Source: Amoebophrya sp. A120 (Eukaryota; Sar; Dinophyceae; Syndiniales; Amoebophryaceae). Taken from it: a DNA stretch of 64,000 bases. The translations under genes and the position numbers were made by a program. This document shows positions 12,142 to 22,636 of the stretch, piece after piece (position 1 is the first letter of the stretch; the number at the start of each line of letters is the position of its first letter). The DNA is taken from NCBI GenBank assembly GCA_905178155.1, contig CAJINV010000001.1:1539904-1603903 (forward strand). Reading direction: 5' to 3'. Under the pieces are notes generated by a model, which was not told the DNA's origin, ran no database searches, and worked only from the letters and a program-made list of their open reading frames with translations.

Positions 12142-15100
12142 ATGGGCGCCGCATGTTGCACCTCGGGTCTGCGCCAGAAGTGCCACAGTGAAGAAGGTAC
12201 GAAGGGAAGACAGAACCGGGAGAACACGAGCGTCTCTGATTTTTCACTTGTTCAGGGAACTAGTCCAACGACCGTTGCCTTCACAAATGATCATGCTAGC
12301 GCAACCGATAATTCGCTGCTGGCCGCGTCGGAATTCAATTTCTACAAAACGAACCACCTGCGCCCCTTTATCGTCGACGCGCTGCCGTTCCATTCCGATG
12401 CGGTCGTGGCAGCCGTGTTTGGGTTTTTGCAGGAGAAAAACAGCGTCGAGTTGTTCCTACTCTCGCGGCTCCGCGAGGGAATCAAAATAGAGCCAGCAAA
12501 GCAAACTGCAAGGGAAGGCTACCACTACAGAGCGGCTGATCACATTCGTGAGCCAGGAGGTCAACATGGGAACAAATATGGAGTAGATGAATCCCGCCCT
12601 AAAGTAGATGGGCAAAAGGTGCAACCTGAATCTGAAAGTTTACAGCTCCAAAACCAAAGCCTGCTCCTGCTGAACACAAAAATCGATCCTATGTGGTCGG
12701 CGCTGCCGTTACCCCCGTCTAGTACACTGCTGAACGCACGACCACCTGCGAGGACAATAGAACCTGCGCTGTGGCGGAGAGCAAGAGAATGGGGATTAGA
12801 TGAACAATTTCGCGGCATCCAAGTTCGTCTGACGAATAAGCTTGGCGGCCAGAATTTCCATGCAGAAACTGCAAAAGATTTACACGCGTGCGCCACTCAA
12901 TTAGTCGGCACAGCACTCGCGCTTGCCATAGTTTACGATGTTGCATCCGCACCCGCGGCGAGAAAGGTGCAGAAGACTTTGACGCAAAGGCAAGTCCAAC
13001 AGCAAAACGATAAAGGCAGATGCGATATTCAGATCTCAGATCGCGCGAATCGCGAGTGCAGCAGACTGTTGCATCGTTTGGAGCAAATTGTGCTGTCCGA
13101 AGATCAACTCTATCGACACGTAAGGTTTGCTTCGTCAGACAGTGGCAGTGAAGAAAACCAAAACGAAAACTTCGTGGTGGCGCCCACGACTACATGTTGT
13201 AGTACGTCTCCCCCAGCAGAAATCGGCGGAGCCACGGGCGCACCTTTTCGTCCTCGTCGGCGAAAAGAGGACACGGCGGCGCTTCAAAAAGAGCCACAGG
13301 TAGAAGCCCCGAACGCCGAAGTAGAGAACAAAACTCCAGCGCAAAGCAAGCACGGACGACGGAAGAAATGGAAGCGACAGCCGCGCAAAAACAAAAAGCA
13401 GCTACCGACGGTGTTGACCCTTCGTGCGTATGCAGAGAAGGATGCTACTTCCAAAAGTGGCAAAAACAAGCTCAACCACCGACGCCTGGGCGTGCAAAAC
13501 GGGGAAAATGAAAAGGAGTGCCAGAACTCGTCAGGCTCAGCGGCGAAAGCTCGCGCTGCAGAAACTTCTACACAGGCCGAGGAGCCGGCCAGCCCGGTGT
13601 TTGGTGCATTGGAAATAAAAGCGGAGAAAGTGAAAGTTCAACAGCCCCAATTGGTGGATGTTTCCACGGAGGTAGTGGACGACGAGACAGACACGAACTC
13701 TACCTGCCAAGATACCGATACCAGGACGCATTTGCTGATGAACCTTGACGAAAGGGATTTGGAAAGCGACGTTTGCTTTTACAACAACTCGACTCGCCGT
13801 GATGAGCCGTCGTCATTTTGTCCACCAATAGCATCCGGCCGTACTTCCCGCAGAACAGCTTCGATTTCCAGTTGCTCTGACGCGGGAATTGACTCCAAAA
13901 CGCGGATGAATCAGGGGCGACTAAAAAGCAGCGGCAGGAGTAGTTTTCGCCTGAGCGAATGCGACCTCAACGAAGAAGTGGCGTCGTCTATCAGCACTGC
14001 GACTGCGCCCAGCACCGCACGACCAAGAAGTTCGCGCAGAAGAACCACTAGTACAAGTAGTGCGGAAACTAGTAGTACAGAGAGAAGCAGCAGCAGCGAA
14101 GTAAGCGTCAGCACCAAACGAGTTTGCGACTCCGCACGCTTGAAGGCAGCTGCAGATCAGCAAGCGGCTTTGGATCTACAACGGAAAGAGAAACAAGCAA
14201 GAGCAGTCAGTGCGCAGCAGAATGCGGCGGAATGCGTACTGTTTCTTCTTCGGATTCTGGCGATGAACTCGTATCAGGTGGTGTCAGAGGGCTTTCTTCA
14301 CGAACAGCAAGCCAGCATCACCCGTCTCGGCGCCCGCCCCGTCAGCAACCGAGCGCAGGGGAGTGCGATGCCGCTTATTCGCTTGAACTTTGCGATTGAA
14401 AAAGTTGAAGGCTCCTCATTTTATTCAACACACGATGAATTTTTATCCTACGGCAGGAGCAACGATGATTCATTTTCGACGACGGGAGATGGGCAAGATT
14501 CGAATTATCGGGACAGAATAAAAGCAGACGACTCAAATCCCTTCACGATATCTTGCATTGGCACCTTTTTGACGAGAGCCAAGCTGAGAAGCGGCCTTGC
14601 GCAGCAGGTGGGGGATCGAAATATGAAATCGCTGGTGCGTCTTGCTTCGTCTCGGAACCTTGGAGATGACAAAAATACTCGTAGTACCAATAAAGGCATC
14701 AAGGCCCCTCGCAGGCAGTATGCAGAAAGATCCCGTCTCCAAGCGCTCGCGTTCCAGGCCGAATGCAACTCGCGGTTCGTGGCGCTGCACCTGTTGTATC
14801 ACATGATTTTGCACACGACAAGAACTGCTCCGTCTGCGAATGATCCTGGAGCGTGCGAAGATTTATTTGCACACGACGATGGTGCAGGAGCTGTCGAGAC
14901 TCTACATGTTGCTACCCGCACCGCAATCGACCTTGCGTTGACCACGTTGCTTTCCCGGAATGAGAAACTGTGTCAGTGGCTTGAGGCTCGCTCGCGGCTG
15001 AACGAGGAGCTTCACTGTCGGAACTTGCAGCTAATGCGAAGTTCCCACTACGGTCGCGCAGGCGAATCGGCATCCCCACATATTAATGCACCCCCGCACC

Positions 15101-17130
15101 ACAAGAGGCCACGTTCTCACCTTCAAAGCGGCCAAACAGACGTTCTCACAGACCGCGACCGTCTTCGCCTGGTTGCCAGCAAGCAGCTGGACCTTCTTCT
15201 CGGGGATCCCAATAAGCAGGAAAAATTTTGCCAGCGCAAAGAGGACCACGACCAAGACCAACAAGATCTGCTGGTGCAGAAGCTTCGATCTTATCTCGAG
15301 GAGGACCTTTTCCTCGACCGGGATCTTCGCACGCTGGCGGTGGAGCGCATCGTCATCGAGCAGGACAAACAGGCACTGCGACAAGTGCAAGACTTCCTGT
15401 TCCGGGTGCGGTTTTTGGCTGATGTACAGGAGAATCTGAATTTTGTGCGGAGAAGTAGAACAGCCACGGAACAAATTATGGCAACAGAAACGAGGAAAAT
15501 TTTGACTGTGCAGGAACTGGTCCGGAATTTAGAGATGGATTTCTTGGAAGCCCAGCCGTTTTTACTCGCCAGCAAAGCTTGTGTAGTTTTTCCTACCAGG
15601 AAGAATCTTCCCGGCGTCTTCACTCGGCTCGACGTGCGAGGAAAAATTTGCGATTTTTCATTTCCTGAAAAAAAGGAGCTTTTCACGAGGGGTCAAGAAG
15701 ACCCTAGAGGTAACAACGTGGACGAAGACCGCAAAGAGCCGAATCGGCATGTTGCCCGAAACTCGGTCGCCCGCCTGAGTAGAGAGGGCGCCGGCTGCTC
15801 TCCTGGGGGCGACCAGCAGTTCGGCGATCGCGCAGTATTGATGCAGAGACATCAGAATATGACGATGACAAACTCTCCCTTCTTCGACGTTCGCTCTTGT
15901 CGAGATTCCGTTGCAACGATGCGTGACACTGGTGCTCCGACCTTCTGCTGCCCCACACCCACGCAGCTGTGTACTACCGATGATGAAGACAATGACACAG
16001 TGAAAGACCTGCTAGCAGGCCTGGAGGACGATAGTCTTCGCCACCTGGGTAACCAGGTCTACTGCGCAAAAGAGACGAATTGCTTGCTGCGACGGCTGGA
16101 GTTACTGCTGACGAAAGCGAACAGTTCTTGCAGGTCCGCAATAGAACAAGTTGCGCCGACGTCACACCGTCGAGATCGAATGGTGAGAGTGATTCCGATA
16201 GAGGTCCAAGGAGATTGTCTGCCACAGCATAATATAAACTCGGCATCACCATCATCAAGCGCAGTACCACGACCTTCTCCCAACAAGCTGGCAAAATTTC
16301 TCCTGCTAGAACTGCCTCTGGGGCTTTCGCTTTCTGACCTGTCCGGAATCTTAACCCGTGTTTTGAGTTGGAAGGGTTGTGAACAGGCGGGCGGCGTGGT
16401 CACCAGCAAGCAAGAGAATTTCACCCCCCGCCGCCCATCACTTAATACGGAGGCAGGGGTGGAGGAAAAAATGCAATATCACTTTTCGCTTGAAAGTGCG
16501 CAGCAGCGGTGTCGTGAAACTGACCGCTCGTCCACGAAGAGCAGCTCCCGCAAGAGCGAATTATGTACATCGGCTCGAGCGCTCTTTGCAGAAAGCTCTG
16601 GTCCTCACGATGTCTACGGCGCCAGTACCTCCTCTCCTCCGATCTGTATCGCAACAGCGTCAGCATCGGGAAAGCGTGCTGTCAGTTTCTACCGCCGATA
16701 CCCGTACGAGATCCGCAGCACGCCCGCACGGGTATGCGTTTTGAAGATATGGCGCGGTTTGCTGCGACGAAGAAGAAAATTCGAGAAAGCAGAACAACAA
16801 GGAGCAGTGGGGTTGAAAAGAACAACGACGGGAGGAATTATAAACGCGATTTTTGAAGAAGGAGGTCCAAAAGCAGCAAGCTGCACCCACCTGCTCGGTA
16901 CACTCCGGACATCCTTGACCTGTTGCGAGGATCGGGCTCGGCTTTTGCATTTTGTCGATTCAGTCAAGAATCGTGCGGGAATAAAGAACACAAGTACTAC
17001 AACAACGCTAAGTATCCCAAGTTCCCTTCATACTCACCTGTCTCTCTTCGATCTTTTCGGTTCCGAAGGGTGCGTCTCGGAGCATCTGCCGAGGACGGAC
17101 ATGCACTGGTTGAGGTTTGGCAGAATCTGA
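12142..17130 (+). CDS. Very large protein with N-myristoylation/palmitoylation-like N-terminus
   Basis: Function not recognised. One uninterrupted frame of 1,662 codons, unusual here because it has no introner. The start is supported by the N-terminus MGAACC: a glycine at position 2 followed by paired cysteines is the usual pattern for N-myristoylation plus palmitoylation, so the protein is probably membrane-anchored in the cytosol. Ordered, helix-rich segments near residues 70-115, 690-730, 870-960 and 1010-1150 are separated by basic, Ser/Thr- and Gln-rich disordered stretches. The ORF end at 17130 is probably not the true C-terminus, because better coding character continues in another frame from about 17050 (see the tail feature). 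No catalytic motif can be named. Confidence 0.7.
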   Translation: MGAACCTSGLRQKCHSEEGTKGRQNRENTSVSDFSLVQGTSPTTVAFTNDHASATDNSLLAASEFNFYKTNHLRPFIVDALPFHSDAVVAAVFGFLQEKNSVELFLLSRLREGIKIEPAKQTAREGYHYRAADHIREPGGQHGNKYGVDESRPKVDGQKVQPESESLQLQNQSLLLLNTKIDPMWSALPLPPSSTLLNARPPARTIEPALWRRAREWGLDEQFRGIQVRLTNKLGGQNFHAETAKDLHACATQLVGTALALAIVYDVASAPAARKVQKTLTQRQVQQQNDKGRCDIQISDRANRECSRLLHRLEQIVLSEDQLYRHVRFASSDSGSEENQNENFVVAPTTTCCSTSPPAEIGGATGAPFRPRRRKEDTAALQKEPQVEAPNAEVENKTPAQSKHGRRKKWKRQPRKNKKQLPTVLTLRAYAEKDATSKSGKNKLNHRRLGVQNGENEKECQNSSGSAAKARAAETSTQAEEPASPVFGALEIKAEKVKVQQPQLVDVSTEVVDDETDTNSTCQDTDTRTHLLMNLDERDLESDVCFYNNSTRRDEPSSFCPPIASGRTSRRTASISSCSDAGIDSKTRMNQGRLKSSGRSSFRLSECDLNEEVASSISTATAPSTARPRSSRRRTTSTSSAETSSTERSSSSEVSVSTKRVCDSARLKAAADQQAALDLQRKEKQARAVSAQQNAAECVLFLLRILAMNSYQVVSEGFLHEQQASITRLGARPVSNRAQGSAMPLIRLNFAIEKVEGSSFYSTHDEFLSYGRSNDDSFSTTGDGQDSNYRDRIKADDSNPFTISCIGTFLTRAKLRSGLAQQVGDRNMKSLVRLASSRNLGDDKNTRSTNKGIKAPRRQYAERSRLQALAFQAECNSRFVALHLLYHMILHTTRTAPSANDPGACEDLFAHDDGAGAVETLHVATRTAIDLALTTLLSRNEKLCQWLEARSRLNEELHCRNLQLMRSSHYGRAGESASPHINAPPHHKRPRSHLQSGQTDVLTDRDRLRLVASKQLDLLLGDPNKQEKFCQRKEDHDQDQQDLLVQKLRSYLEEDLFLDRDLRTLAVERIVIEQDKQALRQVQDFLFRVRFLADVQENLNFVRRSRTATEQIMATETRKILTVQELVRNLEMDFLEAQPFLLASKACVVFPTRKNLPGVFTRLDVRGKICDFSFPEKKELFTRGQEDPRGNNVDEDRKEPNRHVARNSVARLSREGAGCSPGGDQQFGDRAVLMQRHQNMTMTNSPFFDVRSCRDSVATMRDTGAPTFCCPTPTQLCTTDDEDNDTVKDLLAGLEDDSLRHLGNQVYCAKETNCLLRRLELLLTKANSSCRSAIEQVAPTSHRRDRMVRVIPIEVQGDCLPQHNINSASPSSSAVPRPSPNKLAKFLLLELPLGLSLSDLSGILTRVLSWKGCEQAGGVVTSKQENFTPRRPSLNTEAGVEEKMQYHFSLESAQQRCRETDRSSTKSSSRKSELCTSARALFAESSGPHDVYGASTSSPPICIATASASGKRAVSFYRRYPYEIRSTPARVCVLKIWRGLLRRRRKFEKAEQQGAVGLKRTTTGGIINAIFEEGGPKAASCTHLLGTLRTSLTCCEDRARLLHFVDSVKNRAGIKNTSTTTTLSIPSSLHTHLSLFDLFGSEGCVSEHLPRTDMHWLRFGRI

Positions 17131-17512
17131 ACGAATCGAATCTGATACGCACAAGCGACAAGTCAGGCCAGTACTTAAAGAATCTGGCGCCCCAGCACTA
17201 CGAGTATCAGATAGATATGTTCGTGTGTTCTACTTTCTTGCTTCTCAGATCAGGCCGCTGTGAAGAAGCATCGGGATCGGTACATGGAACAGGCAGTTCG
17301 TGTTACATTTTTCGGTACACAATCGCATGGAGAGGAGCAAGTGCGTTGTTATCAGAAGAAGTGATTGAATGAGAACAACAGACTCAATGTACTTAACGCC
17401 ACACCTCACAAGAGCCACACCCTTACCTAAAACTAGAGTAAGTGAAGACATTGAATCTGCATTTTTCCATGCTCCTGCAGACCCGTGGACCCCGAATTTC
17501 AAGAAACACTAG
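17040..17512 (+). CDS. Probable 3' exons of the preceding large gene
   Basis: Between 17050 and 17210 a frame different from the long ORF has strong protein character (for example ALVEVWQNLNESNL and QYLKNLAPQHYEY). A second block at about 17249-17337 reads AAVKKHRDRYMEQAVRV and follows a TTCTTGCTTCTCAG acceptor. A third, 17481-17512, follows CTCCTGCAG and ends DPWTPNFKKH before TAG. Together they look like the true C-terminal exons of the large protein, joined through short introns whose exact ends I could not fix. An intron of about 70 bp ending near 17070 would give the needed frame. Confidence 0.45.
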
Positions 17513-17631
17513 AAAAGTGCAAAGTAGAAAGTAGCGTCGGGCAGTGTGGTATTTCTGCGTACCTTATCTTCAAACACTCAGGATTTTTCGTTGTCTAGTT
17601 TTGAAGGTTTTGTGCCTTCAAGCTGCTAGCC

Positions 17632-18420
17632 ATGGGCAAAATGAGTATGAAAGCAGCCGCCTCGTCCAGTAAGAGCGCGGCAAACAAGCCCGTCGTCAAG
17701 AAGGATGCCAAGCCCGCGCCGCCGTCAAAAAAGCAAGACACGTTGGCGGGGAACAAGATGACAAAATTACTGGATCGCGATCTGATCAAGTATTTCGAGA
17801 AACTTGCCGAGCACTACGGAATTTCGCAAGTCGCGCGGGGCGACGCGAAGGCAAAGACGACGGACAAGGGCTTTCTGGAGGTGTACACGAAAAACGGGGA
17901 TGCGGGAAAGTTGGAAACCATCCCGGTAAAGACGTCGAAGCCCAACGGCGCGAACTGGAAGCAAACGCGGGACAACCGGGTGTCAGCCAAGCTCGGCCAG
18001 ATGGTGAAAATGAAGATCCCCTGGTTCCACGAGTCCGGGAAGTTGGAGGGCCTACCGACGAAAATGCACACGATCTTGATCTATCAAATGTAAAAATGTC
18101 TGGGTCTGGAAGAGTGGAAGATTTGTCATGCAGGTTTTCCATGGCTCATGAGGTCTGTAATGCATGATCTAGAATTACAGATTTTGAGAGGGCTTCCTGA
18201 TGCCTGTTCCGCATGAGGAATACCCTCTCGTCGTGGCAAAAACTGGACTCCTCTTGCCGGTCATGCATTACAGATTTTTTTCGAATCCGAAGACAGCATG
18301 ACAAGTTGCAATCTTCCAGACCCAGACACTTTTGCATTTGATATGATCATGTGGGCCTACTCGCCCTACGTATCGCAGCTCGAGGGCATTCGGGGGAAGA
18401 AATTGCTGCAGAAGTTGTAA
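17632..18420 (+). CDS. Small conserved-looking protein of unknown function
   Basis: Two exons (17632-18081 and 18349-18420) joined across a family A introner give 173 residues. Residues 1-45 are Lys/Ala/Ser-rich and disordered. Residues 45-173 look like a compact globular domain (DRDLIKYFEKLAEHYGI, later KIPWFHESGKLEGLPTKMH, then ILIMWAYSPYVSQ). The join at ...TILI|MWAYSP is in frame and reads smoothly. I do not recognise the family and assign no function. The start at 17632 is the first ATG of the frame; a second in-frame ATG follows at codon 4. Confidence 0.75.
18082..18343. mobile_element. Introner, family A, inverted copy
   Basis: Begins TATCAAATGTAAAAATGTC and ends CATTTGATA with TGATC on both sides (18077-18081, 18344-18348). 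Its interior is reversed relative to the family A copies at 7657 and 23280, although all three host genes are on the plus strand. Confidence 0.9.
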
Positions 18421-19535
18421 GTTTCTCCTGGCGATCGCGATTACATGTGGTCCCGCCAAGATGAATCGGTGAACCAGATAGAGTAGCAAGGCTGCTGCTT
18501 CGACGCAGAGCAGAATTATTCCAGAGAGGTCATGATGTGTCACGATAGAATCACTACCGTCCTTCTCCTTTCAGAAAAAACAAGGTTTGAGGCGCGTACT
18601 AGCTGCCTCTTGTGTGCAGTGGACGAAAAAATGAGGTCTGTGATTCAAAAATCCGCTTATAATTCCGCACTTGGACATACAACTCTACTCATTGCCGTAC
18701 TCTTCTGGGTTTTCGCACCGCAAGTGCAAACGCCGAAATGTTTCTGTAACCTAGTACAGCTTTGCCTTTGTGTTAGTAGTTTGTGTACTACAACTACAGA
18801 GTGATTTATTTCTCAGATCAATGAGGCACTCTAGCTTTGCAAAAACGTGCCTCTGCCTGGACAAGGTTGCCAGGAAGATGGCCAGAAGGGGCAGTGTTCC
18901 AGAGCAAGTACTTAATATTTTGGCGATGCCGCTGCTTATTAATTGAATCTTCTCACAGCGAGCTACCTCGATCTTGATGTTGATGAGCTTGTGCTGTTAA
19001 AAAAATCAAGCAATGATTTCCAACATGTCGGTCTTTTCTTCATGTTCATACTGAATACTGTGCATGTCCACGTCTGTCGAACTCGATTGAGGCTTCTCTG
19101 AGATTGTTGCAAGGTGTGGAAGATGTCTCTCTTTCGCGACCCAAAGAACCCAAAACGCGGACAATTTCGCATCTACAGTCACCTTTACAGTGCCTACCAC
19201 CCTGGGTCTGCTTTCCCATTTTGAAAATTACATAGTATTGTTTTCCCCCGCGAGTTTTTGACTTTGGTCATTTTTCTTTTTATCCAGCAGGTTCGCTTGC
19301 ACATTGATTTGCTTTACAACCTCCTGCTCCAAACGCCGCAATTTTTGACTCAAAGTCTACCCGTTTGACCGTGTAACAAGAGATGTAACAAGAGTATCTT
19401 GAACAGCTACGCATTGAAACACATTTGAATTTGAAGGATATGATTATTAAGCCTGCCCGTATCCTATCTACTATCTAATTTCTTGATCGTTGTCCCTGTG
19501 GTCACAGCTGCGTCGTCTCCTCCTGCTACAAAACC
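18421..19535. other. Intergenic
   Basis: No exon-like sequence or repeat was seen in this 1.1 kb on either strand. Short open frames have random composition. The two flanking genes are on the same strand. Confidence 0.4.
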
Positions 19536-21996
19536 ATGATAAAAGACCCCCGTTTGGAGCGCAAGATCGAGGAGAAGAGGCGACTTGCCGAGGAGGGTGA
19601 GACGTGGACCGTGGAGCCGCGAAAGCAGAGTTTGGTTGTACCCCGGCCGGCGGTGCAGACTGGGGAATGGGAAAACGCACCGGTTTCTACCAACGCCGAC
19701 TACCACGCCGGATGGAAATCGGAAGGCGTGGATCCGCGGTCACTGCCAACGGAATGGGAAAACCAGCCGGCGGTGAAAACCGTGGACCAGCTAGCCGGGA
19801 GTGAAGACCAGGCGAAGGGAACTACAAATGACGGTACAGCTTCAGGAGACGGCGCGAGCGCGACGCCAACTTCCGTCATGGACCGGAAATCCATGTTTGA
19901 AGCGAACAACAGACTGGCTACAGAGACGAGCTCTTCGAAGAACTCGACTGCCAGCGCATCATCGCCGAATAAGAGGAGAACCGAAATATTAAATTCCGCC
20001 TCGGCTACTTCTTCGGGAACAACGAGCCCAGCGACGTCGCCGACTGCAGCTGCAGCTGCGGATGGGAAGAGTGGAACAAATGAGCAAAAAGAAGTTCTAT
20101 TCGCGCCACCTGTCAGGACTTCAGAGGAGAGCAGTAGTAGAGATGATCCAGCACCGTCTCCGAAGCCAGCAGCCCCTTCATCCACAAGTACACCACCAAG
20201 AGAACAAAATCAAACTGATGGCGCAGCTCCTGCAACAGCAGGTACTAAAGAGCTGAACAGTCTTCGCCACCGTATCGTCACGCTCGAGGATTGCAACCGC
20301 GGCCTGGCCCGTCGCTTGGCCCAGACGAGCGAGGAGTTGTGTGTCTGCAAGGCCACACTGGACAACCTATGAAATGCAAAAGTATCGTATTACACTAGTA
20401 GAAATTGCATTACAAATATCCTTAGCATGACAAACGGAATTTGTCATTCTGTTTTAGCTTAGGAAGGCGATTTGTCATGCGTCATTGCGATTAGTACGAG
20501 TACGATACTTTTGCACAGGATACAGCCACAACCTGAGCAACCTTACCGGGGAAACGCGAAAACAGGCGCAGCCGTCCATTTTCAACACGCTCTGGTCGGA
20601 CTTCAGCCGGTCGGTGGCGAATGCGTTTGGATTGACGGAACTGACAACACGCGCCCCGCCGCCCAGCGCGATGGGAGGAGGTGCGGGAAGAACCAGGGAT
20701 GGCGGTAGAGGAGGACAAGTGCCTGGTGTTGCGAAGAGTAAAGGTTCACCGAAAAGCAAAGCTACTTTTTCTTCTGCGCCACAAAGTGCTGATTCGAAAG
20801 ACTCCAGCACCAGCTCCTCCTCATCCGCAGAGCAGGTGAACATGTCCGAGTCTGAGTTCATCGAGTTGCAACAGTGGTCTGCCGATTACGCCATGCTGGA
20901 GGAGGAGCGCAACCGGTGGATCTCGACCTGCAACGACGCACTGCTGCAGCTAAACGAGGTGCAGCAACTACTCGAGATAAAACAATTACAGTGTGACAAG
21001 TTGAAAGAAGACAAGGAACTCTTAGTCCAGAAAAGCAAAAGGACATTACGAGAGGAGATGCGCAGGTACCAGCAGCGGATACGACAAGCTTTTTTCGCTA
21101 CTACAACTGGTGGTACTGGCGCAACGACGTCCATCCGCGGCACCGCTGCGTCGACACAATCCGTCCGGACAATCTACGGAAATAACAATGCGACATCCAG
21201 TGCCTCGGTCTTCTCTACTGCGGGTAGTACTAGTGAAGTACAACTAGACCACCGCGGCTCGTCGCTTTCGCCGGATCATGCGACCAGAAATCTGTCGCAG
21301 AGAAGCTTGTCCTCTGAAGAGCTGCCTGTTGCGCGGTTAGTTTCTCCGGATAAACCCATTGACACGAACAACACCGTGGATTCCTTCATTCGGCTGGAAA
21401 CGCAAGAGTCGCCGGATCCGCGCGCGGCGGATCGGGTGTCCATGTCGCCAAGGGAGGGCGAGGGGGCTCGAAGCGGATCAAATACTGGTTTAACCGGCAC
21501 CCTGCAAGCCACCGGGTCTAACTCCTCGCTCGCAGACGTAATCCAGCAGATTGACATTATCGAGGCGGAGGAACAGAAGACGCTGGAAGAAATTTTTGAG
21601 CAAACGGACTGGGCGAAGCTGTTAGAGTGCGCCCCGCCCACCGAGGAGGAGATTGCGTTCCGGGCCCAGCAGAGCCGACGGGAAAAGAGGAAGGCTTCGG
21701 TAGCGTTGCTCGACGACAAGAGGCTGGTAGACGTGCTGGATTTGTCACCGGTTACCATGAACAGCGACGAAGATGAAAGCAAACCGCAGCAGGCGAGTTT
21801 TGGCCCCCGAGATACTGCAGCAGCAGCAGCAGCGGCAAAAGGAAAGAAGAAGGGAAAGAATGTGAACAACGCGACAGCCTCAGGTTCAAGCCAAGGGAAC
21901 AAAGCTGCGGAGAGTGGAACAAATGCAAAAAAGGGTGCGCTCACGCAACACTTTCAGCTCGAAGATCCGGAAGAGGAAGACGATGAAACTGGATAG
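19536..21996 (+). CDS. Coiled-coil protein, unknown function
   Basis: Two exons split by a family B introner give about 766 residues. The N-terminus (IKDPRLERKIEEKRRLAEEG) is charged and helical, followed by two similar short motifs, ...TGEWENAPV and ...PTEWENQPA, about 35 residues apart. A Ser/Thr/Ala-rich linker leads to a heptad-like helix around residues 255-280. A long coiled coil (AMLEEERNRWISTC through REEMRRYQQRIRQAFF) lies near residues 405-470. The C-terminal third is acidic and Ser-rich, with DIIEAEEQKTLEEIFEQTDW as the most ordered piece, and ends in a Lys-rich then acidic tail. The pattern suggests a structural or scaffold protein, perhaps cytoskeletal, but no family is recognised. 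Confidence 0.7.
20368..20522. mobile_element. Introner, family B
   Basis: Begins TATGAAATGCAAAAGTATCG and ends CTTTTGCACAGGATA. Flanks are CAACC and CAGCC, a one-base mismatch. Deletion of element plus one flank (160 bp) links the two coding frames; leaving it in gives an immediate stop. Confidence 0.85.
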
Positions 21997-22636
21997 TGAT
22001 TGCGATTGGAGGTCTAGATCATGCTAATCGTCGTGTATACCGACGTATCGTTACCCCGTGTATAAATATCAAATGAAATTTCTATCCCGCGACCACAGCG
22101 TCGAAATGCTATTTCACGGATCGAGAACCGCAAACACATGCGAAACGTCGATAAATAGCGACAGCGATTTTGAAAAAAAAAATGTAGAGAAAGTAGAGTC
22201 GCTCCGAAAATCGAGCTGCAGCGAAAATTTAAATTCAAACTCAACGTCAACGAAGTTAATAGCTGATGTTCAAGAACCGTATGTCGTGACCAAAAGTACA
22301 CAGATCTGAAAAATTCTTGGCGCTCCACCGCGCTCCGATCTCTAGCACCCAGATGAAAAATTATCTTTCTCACACCTACGTGGAACAAAGCGAAGTGACG
22401 AAATAAAGCAATAAAAATTACAGAAGGATCGTCTCCCGTTTGCCCATCCAAAAATGAAAAACAAAAAGTCCTTGAGGCATGTCCACTGTCACAACAAATG
22501 AATAATTTTTTCAAATTCTATTCACAGTTAGATAATAGAAGAAGTGCTGCATTCTGAGAAATTATAAGAGAGTTGTGAAAAGAAGAAAAGCAATTTTTTA
22601 GATTTCACCAACCACCACAAGCACAAAGTTTCCAAC
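21997..22636. other. Intergenic, 5' flank of CCT8
   Basis: No coding character or known element in either strand. It lies between two same-strand genes and includes the presumed promoter or trans-splice acceptor region of CCT8, which cannot be pinpointed. Confidence 0.4.

Noticed and set aside
12142-17130. Lipid-kinase-like helical domain in the giant protein
   Set aside because: A segment near residues 72-115 vaguely resembles helical repeats of phosphoinositide kinases, but no kinase catalytic motifs occur anywhere in it.
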